From positions 2,410,304-2,433,185 of the forward strand of contig BFEA01000068.1 of assembly GCA_003427395.1 (NCBI GenBank): 22,882 nucleotides of DNA, in the 5' to 3' direction. Of this stretch, positions 16,906 through 22,882 are shown in pieces. Position numbers and translations under genes: made by a program. The notes beneath the pieces are model-generated. The model was not told the DNA's origin. It saw nothing but the letters and a program-made list of their open reading frames with translations, and did not search any database. Origin of the DNA: Chara braunii. Lineage: Eukaryota > Streptophyta > Charophyceae > Charales > Characeae. Each line of letters opens with the position of its first letter. Position 1 is the first letter of the stretch.

Positions 16906-16915
16906 CTGTCAGCGG
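16906..16915. repeat. Putative target-site duplication, right copy
   Basis: CTGTCAGCGG at the 5'-truncated boundary of the element, matching 10457-10466. The first four bases also belong to the element's own sequence (GACTGT), so part of the match may be microhomology used at 5' joining. Confidence 0.55.
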
Positions 16916-16941
16916 CCTGCTGGGCCGCAGAGGTACCCTTT

Positions 16942-16969
16942 TTGAGACCACCTCGAGAGGTGGTCTCAA
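16942..16969. repeat. Perfect 12-bp hairpin
   Basis: TTGAGACCACCT pairs exactly with AGGTGGTCTCAA around a CGAG loop. A smaller hairpin (GCGGCC/GGCCGC) sits just before it at 16912-16928. Both lie immediately outside the element's right boundary. Confidence 0.9.
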
Positions 16970-17039
16970 ATTACCTTTCGTTTTTTTTGTGTTTTTTTTT
17001 TGGAAGAAATCAGTCATTGTATTCCATATGAGATGAATG

Positions 17040-18480
17040 AGGCCGGGAATCCCTCAACATTCAACCCGGGAAGGGTGCTGGGACCATTACCCAACTTAGG
17101 CTAGGCTGGAAACCGGGTCCAGCGTCCCATCCATTCTCTCTAATCGAATATCTTCCAAAAGATAACCTTGAAGCCCAGAAAAAGGTAGAGCCTATGCTGC
17201 TTTATGAACTATATGTTGAACACCTTGAGAAGAATCTACTATTATTTAAGCCAGTGTCTTACCTACAGGTAGGCAGGGCGAAAACTATTTGTAACACAAG
17301 GAAACATGCGTGCCTTATCCTGCTGATATGCTCAATGCGGCCCGAAAGGTGGTTGATAAGTATTATGATTTATCAGAGGCCTCTATTAACTGGGATAAGT
17401 CAATCTATTTCCTCACCCTTCCCATACTCGATGTGTTAACTAGGGCCTGCGACAAATACCTGCCAATATAGCCGACAGGTTCCTTGGAGTTCAAGTGTCC
17501 TTGACTGACTCTGCAGAAATTCAGGACAACATCTTGGCAGACAAAGTGGTGGGCTGCATATCCAACTGAGAAAGGTGCAATCACATGTCATTATTTGGAA
17601 GGGCGCTGGTTATTTTGGCATCGTCCCTACCTCTGTTATGGTTTCCTTTATCGGTGCACCATTTGGGGAAGAAGGCGTATCAGAGGATCAAGAATGTCGT
17701 TGGAAGATACCTCTGGAAACCTGAGGCAAACTCGGACCAAGGGCACTTGTCAAAGGTGGCTTGGGAAGTAGTGGCCACCCCAAGAAATGAAAGGGGTCTG
17801 GGGATCTTGGACCCACTACAACAAAATGATGTTCTCTTGTCCAAATGGCCTGTGGAAGCGATGATGGAGGCTGGACAAAAAAATTGGATGCCTTTTGCAG
17901 AGTACATTCTTGTAACGGAGTGGGAACTACAGGATCACTCCAAAGTGTGGTTGTGTCTTTACTCCCTTCCTTCAGCAGTTGAAGGCCCAAGTCGAGGTTG
18001 TGGCGCAACATCATCAGCGGCTGGAATAACGTGAAGCCTACAACGACCCTGTCTCCAACGACAAAACAGGAAGTGTTGAACGAACTTCTGTTTGAGAACG
18101 ATAGGATTCTGCAGGCCAATGGACTTCCATTCACAACAGCAGAAGTCCCCGGAGGCTTGGTAAGGCCTGGGTAAAGAAAGGGGTACTGCAGATAAGGGAC
18201 TTATGGGATCAGACGACGGACTCCTTAGATTTGGCGCAACTGCGAAATAAGCTTCCAAGGCTGCATAAGGTGGACCAACACAGAGCGGAGTTACTAGCAG
18301 TCATCCCTCAATCATGGGCCCAAATACTCCTTTCATCCATGGAGAATGCAAAGGGTACCTGGCTACAATCAGTAGACCAACCGTTCCAGATCCTTTGGGT
18401 GTTGGGCCCAGACTTGGTTACGGGGACAAGGGTGCAGGTGTGACACCTACCGCTCTCTGCTCTGTCTGATAATGCGGGTA
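17040..18480 (+). pseudogene. LINE ORF2 fragment, RT C-terminal part
   Basis: Decayed non-LTR retrotransposon. The segment near 17330-17400 reads (in a broken frame) EASINWDKSIYFL, like the SGL-IN-xKS block of LINE RT. The 150-codon frame from 17585 (SLFGRALVILASSLPLLWF, then IKNVVGRYLW and VAWEVVATPRNERGLGILDP) is the typical post-RT region with the FLW, KVAW and GGLGI/DP signature. Further fragments (LNELLFENDRILQANG; LQIRDLWDQTTDSL) match the following linker. Frameshifts and stops are frequent, so no functional protein. The upstream endonuclease and RT catalytic core are missing here. Confidence 0.75.
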
Positions 18481-18502
18481 AACTCAAACTGGAAAACGAT
18501 GA

Positions 18503-18534
18503 CCTCTAGGTGGATAACACCACCCACCTAGAGG
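18503..18534. repeat. Perfect 11-bp hairpin inside LINE remnant
   Basis: CCTCTAGGTGG pairs exactly with CCACCTAGAGG across a 10-base loop. It may be chance within old coding sequence or a small inserted palindrome. Confidence 0.85.
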
Positions 18535-18576
18535 AGGTACAAGTGCTCACTCAGACAAAGGGCCAAGGAAGGCAGA

Positions 18577-19435
18577 GTGTGGCAGACTGCCACTCTATTG
18601 GGACCGGCCTCCGGCTTCCGTGTGGAACCGCTTCTTCGAGGCTGGGGTGTTAGGGGTAAATTCACTCCACTACTCCAATATAAGCCTAAGATGGGAGTAG
18701 GTGCTCAACAGGCTTTCCAGAGGAAGACAGCCACTTCATTGGCCCTTAAAAGAGCGGAGTCACATCAGTTGTCTAGGGTAACTGAGCAAGGACTACTTAG
18801 TTTCTGGAAGGGCCTGGAAAAAAAAATGGTTCAGAAACACGCTGGCATCATGTAGCTTTAGTCCCTAATGGTGACAGCAACCGCCATATGACTATCGTCG
18901 AAAGGAATGAATATCCCCACTCAGTGCTTGCGCTGTAACAGGGGGTGGGAGAATATGATCCATCTATGTTTGTACTGCCCACTGGTAGATGAGTTGTTGA
19001 TTTGAAGGAAACACCATTGACACAGAATAGTGTGTGGTGCATTCAATTGGTCTGATGCATGGATGCTTACAGGCCTTCTCCCTACGGGTATGCAGTACAA
19101 CTCAGATTGGGGCTACGTAGCGTTATGTTGTAGGGGAGTATTAATGGATGTCATCTGGTCGGCTAGAAATGCACGCGTATTTTGAGGAGAAGACACCACC
19201 TGACAACATGACATAGAGACTGATTCATTCTTACAGGCCACAATAAGGCCATTCGCTAATGCTCCTCCTTTCCATTGGAATGCATGGGAAAGATGTGGCC
19301 CCTCTATACGCTGATTGGTTCGGATGTTTGCCATGAGGATTTCTAATTGTACCATGAAGATCATGGGGGGCCTAAGGGACAACCCTGTCTTAGTGAGCGG
19401 GAGAGGCAAAACTGCTCAGAATGCATCCCGTTAAC
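18577..19435 (+). pseudogene. LINE C-terminus with zf-RVT zinc-binding motif
   Basis: Continuation of the plus-strand LINE. WGVRGKFTPLLQYKPKMGVG with the following helical stretch is the region before the zinc-binding domain. At 18925-18978 the frame reads CLRCNRGWENMIHLCLYC, a CX2CX8HX4C zinc site of the zf-RVT type found behind RT in plant-type LINEs. VIWSARNARVF near 19150-19180 matches the usual W-ARN tail. Stops (for example near 18855 and 19182) break the frame. The element probably ends near 19435, since the sequence changes to a G/T-rich repeat there; no poly(A) was seen. Confidence 0.75.
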
Positions 19436-19439
19436 CAGC

Positions 19440-19991
19440 ACTGTAGCTTGGTTTGTACTTCACGTGGGTTTCAATGCCCACTATAGTTTCTAGTTGGCAT
19501 TGGTTTCTACTTAGAGTGAATTTCTAATGGGGTTTTAGTGGTTTTCTAGTGGATTTGTAGTGGGCATTAGCTTCTTGTTGGCGTGGTTTTGAGGTGGGTT
19601 TCATTACTAGTGGTTGTGAGTCTCTACCGTTATTAGTGGTCGTGTGTTTCTGCTGGGCATTTGTTTCTAGTTGGTGTGATTCTCTAGTGGGTTTGGGTTA
19701 CTGGTGACCGTGGGTTTCTAGTAGGTATTGGTTCCTAGTTGGCGTGGTTTTCTGGTGGGTTTGGGTTACTACTAGGCGTGGTTTTGGGTTACCAGTGGAT
19801 GGGATTTTGGGTAAGGAAACCACGCCAACTTGAAACTAATATCGCCTTGAAACACACGCCCACTTATAACCCAAACTCACTAGAAACCCACGCCCCATTG
19901 GTTCTCGAATGGGTTAGTTGTAGGGTTAGGGTACAAGTGGGCGTGGGTGTCTAGGCGGTATTGGTTTCTAGTCGGTGTGGTTTCCTAACCC
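19440..19991. repeat. Degenerate G/T-rich minisatellite with inverted part
   Basis: Many imperfect copies of words such as GGCATTGGTTTCTAGTTGGC, GTGGGTTTGGGTTACTAGTGG and CGTGGTTTTCTAGTG repeat with no fixed period. At about 19809-19905 the words appear in reverse complement, and 19809-19847 pairs with 19953-19991 over about 39 bases with mismatches (GGGTAAGGAAACCACGCC against GG-GTGGTTTCCTAACCC). This makes a large foldback. Open frames on both strands here are products of the repeat. Confidence 0.75.
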
Positions 19992-20391
19992 AAAACACAC
20001 CGCTTTCCGTCAACCATACGGCGAATGGTGTTGCCACCAATGATACTAGTGACAGAATAGACACTTGACGTTGGCATGGGATAATTTTCAATTGCTTCCA
20101 ACATCTCAAAATCAAGTCATCTATTGTCTTACTATCCAGGTCCATTAGCTGGGACCATCTTTGACGGGCTGCCAGCAGTGGGAGTTTCAGAGGAGGCATG
20201 TGAGCATATGCCAACTTCTTAGTGTAATCCATTAAACATACATTTTCCCTGTATGCACCTTTTGCTCGCCACTCACACATGTGAGGGTCCAACTTCAATT
20301 GTCTGATTGACTTTCCTTCTGCGAAAAGGATGAATTCCGGGTTGCTGTCCAAGGATCCATGTTGTACCGCTCTTATTTGGGATAAGGTCAA
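19990..20391 (-). pseudogene. Minus-strand LINE ORF2 fragment
   Basis: The frame from 20391 (about 130 codons before it enters the repeat) reads LKLDPHMCEWRAKGAYRENV, then DYTKKLAYAHM, AARQRW and ATPFAVWLTESG. The order W-x-x-KG, Y-x-x-K-x-AY/GY, then a P-x-x-VWL segment parallels the region just before the zf-RVT motif in the plus-strand LINE (VRGKFTPLLQYKPKMGVG). This suggests a different LINE subfamily, cut off before its zinc site by the foldback repeat. Family assignment is by pattern only. Confidence 0.5.
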
Positions 20392-21355
20392 GCCTATTTC
20401 AGGTTAAGAGGCTTGTTCTAAAGCAAAGGGCATTGTCAAAGGACTTACCTCTTCACTAGAAGATGTGCATGTCATGTCTGTTCGGGTAAGGGTGTGTTTG
20501 CACATGCAGACTGTGTACTTGTTCGTGCAAAGAAAAGTGTCTGTTCAGGCAGTAAGTGTGTCTGTTCGTCTAGAGTTGTGCCTGTCCGAAAGTTAAGTCA
20601 ATAAGAAAAGTCCCTGTTCTGGTCTAAGTCCAGCGGACAGTCCAGATCCAGACTTTGAAGTCCAAATCCTGGCCGAGAGGCCTCAGCAGCAGTTGAACCT
20701 CATTGGGACTATACTGGGACACATGCAATGCAGGGTCTAGGACAAAGGAAAGGCAACTGAGCCAATGCAGACCCAGCGAGGAGTGGCCAGCACTATAAAG
20801 GAAGCTGCTAGCCTCATTCCTCGCCAAATCTCCACTGGCCATTTTTGCGTGGAAGTGTTGGTGCACTTGTGCGCTAAGCCAGGAGGAGCAGCGCTGGAGG
20901 ATGAAGAAGCCCTAAGTGAGGGAAGAAGCCTGTGCGCTGGAAGTGATGCAGCCATAGCTGCCCAGCGAGTAAGTACTAGTAGTAGAGAGTTAGTAATAGA
21001 TAGCTATAAGTAGTATTCAGAGTAGATCCTCATGAGTGAAGAGTGTGTATGCATCATAGGAGGAAGGAACTGAGGCAGAGAGTGTTCATTCAAGGGTTGG
21101 CTATGGAAGATACTTACTTGAGTTGAATGTGAACTGCAGAGGGTGGCGCGGATGAGTGGTGACCACATTGATAACTTGGAGACAATCTGCAGAAGTAACG
21201 CTGATGTATTGGAAACCATATTGATGAGTTGACGAGGGTTGTGTATTGCGCTGATAAGCGCTGGACTCAGGGATCTTTGAAACTCTTTGTAATCATATTT
21301 CTGATGATATAAGTGGCGAAACTCCGTTCAATTCTCATCTACCTTTGTCTATTGT
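20392..21355 (+). promoter_or_regulatory. LTR-like or promoter-like region
   Basis: Related words around TCTGTTCG recur at about 20476, 20518, 20539, 20559 and 20581 (GTGTCTGTTCG and variants). About 200 bp further on comes a TATA box, CTATAAAGG (20793-20801). Towards the end is TTGTAATCATATTTCTGATG, reminiscent of LTR R/U5 regions. Matching TG...CA ends, target-site duplication, primer-binding site and a second copy were not found. A solo LTR is possible; so is an unrelated promoter. Short frames here have no recognisable domain. Confidence 0.3.
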
Positions 21356-21545
21356 GTGAGACGACTTATCATTGTGTGTGAGTATGATGCATGGCATGTA
21401 CACACTTGCGTGAGATGGTCCCCAGGACCCATGCAATACAGTTTGCAATTGCAATTCACGCACCGTACGGTTGTATACATTGCGCGAACTTCAATTCGAA
21501 ACTGTATCTTGGGCCACAGTGCAATTATAACTCATTTTCGTGATT

Positions 21546-21546
21546 N
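21546..21546. other. Unknown base (N)
   Basis: A single undetermined base just before a T-rich tract (21557-21584). Confidence 0.95.
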
Positions 21547-21659
21547 CCGCGTAGTTTCCCCTTTTTTTTTTTCTTTTTTTTTTTACAAACAAATGCTCCA
21601 TTCTATTTGTGGGGAACTCATCAGACGTAAATCCTCGCTACACGACACAACTAACAAAA

Positions 21660-22000
21660 CGAAATGATCACCAGAGTCGCGAGGCCTCGTGAAGCCCTGA
21701 TCCACCGTTTCTCTTCGTTTTTTGCCTCACCGCCCCACAGCACACACGAAAACTCTCGCGACAACGCCCTGGCGAGAGTAGTGCGGGATTCGCTACGTTA
21801 CCGTCCAAATTTGTGGACGCCACGATCCAAGTTCTTGGATGGACCTCGGTTGGAGCGATGCAGCACACTCGTGAGATTTCGCAGCTCCTCCACCCTACCA
21901 GCGGAGGACCTACGAGTTCGCGAGTGCTGCAGGCAGGGACGAGTCGGCACGCTCGTGAGGGATCGCGAACTTGGAGACAGATAACAGTCACGAGTTTTTC
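21660..22000. other. CpG-rich segment with TCGCGA and CTCGTGAG words
   Basis: TCGCGA occurs four times (about 21675, 21756, 21917, 21962), with CTCGTGAG-like words between. Frames on both strands stay open for over 100 codons, but Arg/Ser-rich composition and the repeats suggest this is due to GC content. No domain recognised. It could be a CpG-rich promoter remnant or a repeat. Confidence 0.35.
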
Positions 22001-22038
22001 CTAACACAGGTCGTAAGGGTGCTATGCGTCGAATGCTT

Positions 22039-22072
22039 CACGAAACGGATTCGTTTTTTTTTTCGTTTCGTG
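22039..22072. repeat. Hairpin with T-rich loop
   Basis: CACGAAACG (22039-22047) pairs exactly with CGTTTCGTG (22064-22072). Confidence 0.85.
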
Positions 22073-22081
22073 CACCGTCCT

Positions 22082-22190
22082 CGCCACACCACTCTCGAAA
22101 TGTGAAAAAGACAAAAATGTGGGCAGTGCATCTGGTCATGTTCTAGCGTAAGTTCATTCCCATTTTGCACATTTCGAGAGTGGTGGGGCG
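22082..22190. mobile_element. MITE-like foldback, family F3
   Basis: CGCCACACCACTCTCGAAAT (continuing GTG) pairs with 22168-22190 (CACATTTCGAGAGTGGTG then GGGCG). Stem 23 bases with one mismatch, loop about 63 bases. Non-coding and single in this window. A weaker outer pairing (GTAAGGGTGC near 22015 with GCCCTTAT at 22193-22200) hints at a longer element. Confidence 0.7.
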
Positions 22191-22353
22191 ATGCCCTTAT
22201 GGAAGTCAAGATTCGGGGGAAACGGACGTTGTAAACACTGAAAAGTGCGGATCTCTGACGGTAATTTGCACAGACACTGGATCTTGAGGTAATTCGGGGT
22301 TTGATACATCGTAAAAAATCGAAGTGTTATTCTTTTCTGGTCGACTATGTAAC

Positions 22354-22375
22354 ACCCGCGGACGCGTCCGCGGGT
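22354..22375. repeat. Perfect 22-bp GC palindrome
   Basis: ACCCGCGGACG and its reverse complement abut at a central CGCG. Related words (GGGTCCGC, CCGCGGACCC) recur to 22441, so the palindrome may be one end of an element with GGGTCCGCGG-type termini (22354-22441). Confidence 0.85.
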
Positions 22376-22506
22376 CCAATCTCGGATGGCGGACGCAGAC
22401 GGGTCCGCATCCACGGCCTACCTGGTCCGCACCGCGGACCCGATTTTACCAGAATTTTCCTGAATTAAATAATAGGTTGAAAAAAAAAAATATATATATA
22501 TATATG

Positions 22507-22537
22507 GGGTTGTAGGGAATTTGAAACCCTACAACCC
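22507..22537. repeat. Perfect 11-bp hairpin
   Basis: GGGTTGTAGGG pairs exactly with CCCTACAACCC across a 9-base loop, between a (TA)n tract and a T-rich tract. In a eukaryotic context I do not call it a terminator. Confidence 0.85.
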
Positions 22538-22797
22538 TTTTTTTCTTTTTTTTGAATCCGACTTTGTTTCGGATTTCTAAAAAATCAAAAACTAAATTCG
22601 ATTTTAAAAACATAAAAAAAAAAAAAAAAAAGTTGGATTTTTTTTTTGTCATTTTTTGTCATAAGATATATGGTCCCTGAGTTCACCTGTATTTTTTAGA
22701 AATTAATTTCTGTTTTTTGCAGGGGTATGAGGTGTTTTAGAAAAATAAAGATACAAAATTTAAAAATAAATAAACAAAAAACATGAAAAAAAAAAAT
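22538..22797. other. A/T-rich DNA, no gene
   Basis: Alternating poly(A) and poly(T) runs; Lys- or Phe-rich frames only. Confidence 0.7.
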
Positions 22798-22838
22798 GTT
22801 TGATTGATTGATTGATATTGATTGATTGATTGATTGAT

Positions 22839-22882
<44 letters not shown>
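22798..22882. repeat. (TGAT)n then (TG)n microsatellite at window end
   Basis: TGAT/ATTG tetranucleotides with one irregular unit run to 22840, then TG dinucleotides to the last base. Confidence 0.97.

Larger units (their letters stand above)
15715..16909 (-). repeat. Upstream pseudo-LTR: 5'-truncated tandem copy
   Basis: The segment matches 10474-11590 nearly base for base from GATAAAACTCCTCAGTC to CATAAGACTGT, then stops abruptly. It is a second element copy lacking ORF1, endonuclease and most of RT, placed head-to-tail immediately upstream of the full-length copy. Such tandem partial copies are the pseudo-LTRs of Penelope-like elements. It contains a longer intact RT-end frame than the full-length copy. 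Confidence 0.88.
10467..16910 (-). mobile_element. Penelope-like retroelement with N-terminal GIY-YIG
   Basis: Read on the minus strand, the composite is: a 5'-truncated tandem copy (pseudo-LTR, 16909-15715), a short pyrimidine-rich leader, ORF1 with CCHC zinc knuckle, coiled coil and SAP-like tail (15548-14074), a GIY-YIG endonuclease (13983-13530), a Cys-rich linker, reverse transcriptase (about 12500-11500), an RT C-terminal region, and a 3' end with hammerhead-like core and (GA)n (10474-11590). GIY-YIG preceding RT is the permuted order described for the Naiad/Chlamys group; canonical Penelope elements have it after RT. Tandem partial copies, 5' truncation and ribozymes are family hallmarks. 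Frameshifts and in-frame stops make this copy non-autonomous. Confidence 0.85.

Noticed and set aside
10474-16909. Calling the 1.1-kb direct repeats true LTRs of an LTR retrotransposon
   Set aside because: The repeat carries coding sequence of the RT end, stops at a truncation point, and the element has GIY-YIG plus Penelope-type RT with no protease, integrase or RNase H.
19900-19935. Telomere-like GGGTTAGGG words
   Set aside because: Isolated words within a degenerate G/T-rich minisatellite; no tandem telomeric array.
21664-21991. Overlapping frames of over 100 codons on both strands
   Set aside because: High GC and repeated TCGCGA/CTCGTGAG words keep both strands open; neither frame resembles a protein family.

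Overview
This window looks like repeat-dominated intergenic DNA from a large eukaryotic nuclear genome. Simple-sequence tracts, foldback elements and decayed retrotransposons fill it. I see no intact host gene, no tRNA or rRNA and no bacterial-type operon. The two retroelement types, a Penelope-like element with its endonuclease upstream of the reverse transcriptase and a LINE with a zf-RVT zinc-binding tail, fit a green-lineage host. The zinc-knuckle, coiled-coil and SAP-like first ORF resembles, from memory only, proteins common in the charophyte alga Chara. That attribution is tentative. The sequence also carries assembly traits: Ns at 951-952 and 21546, (TG)n at both ends, and a 38-bp Tn5 mosaic-end junction at 10911-10948.

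Layout. 1-3700: microsatellites, purine/pyrimidine-rich tracts and one foldback (2127-2237), with no convincing gene. 3700-5300: an inverted-repeat block whose arms carry hammerhead-like cores (3924-3952 minus, 4482-4520 plus), a nested foldback at 4205-4377, a possible Helitron 3' end at 4603-4629, and minisatellites. 5400-9700: two interspersed families of short foldback elements. Family F1 has stems of about 45 bp. Family F2 is about 105 bp with termini like GGGGCCAAGTCCCACTT.

10457-16915 is the centrepiece: a minus-strand Penelope-like retroelement with domain order zinc knuckle, coiled coil, SAP-like, GIY-YIG endonuclease, Cys-rich linker, reverse transcriptase. Its 3' part (10474-11590) is repeated upstream as a 5'-truncated tandem copy (15715-16909), giving the pseudo-LTR arrangement typical of Penelope-like elements. 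Both pseudo-LTRs hold a hammerhead-ribozyme-like core and a (GA)n tract. The composite is flanked by a 10-bp direct repeat, CTGTCAGCGG.

17040-19435 is a decayed plus-strand LINE. A minus-strand LINE fragment lies at 19990-20391, and between them is a degenerate minisatellite that folds back on itself. 20400-21355 has LTR- or promoter-like traits (repeated GTGTCTGTTCG-like words, a TATA box). 21660-22882 holds a CpG-rich segment, several hairpins and the terminal (TGAT)n/(TG)n tract.

Functionally this is a graveyard of mobile DNA. In the intact ancestor of the Penelope-like element the first ORF would bind RNA, the endonuclease would nick target DNA, the reverse transcriptase would copy the transcript at the nick, and the ribozymes would process tandem transcripts. 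The present copy is broken by frameshifts and stops.
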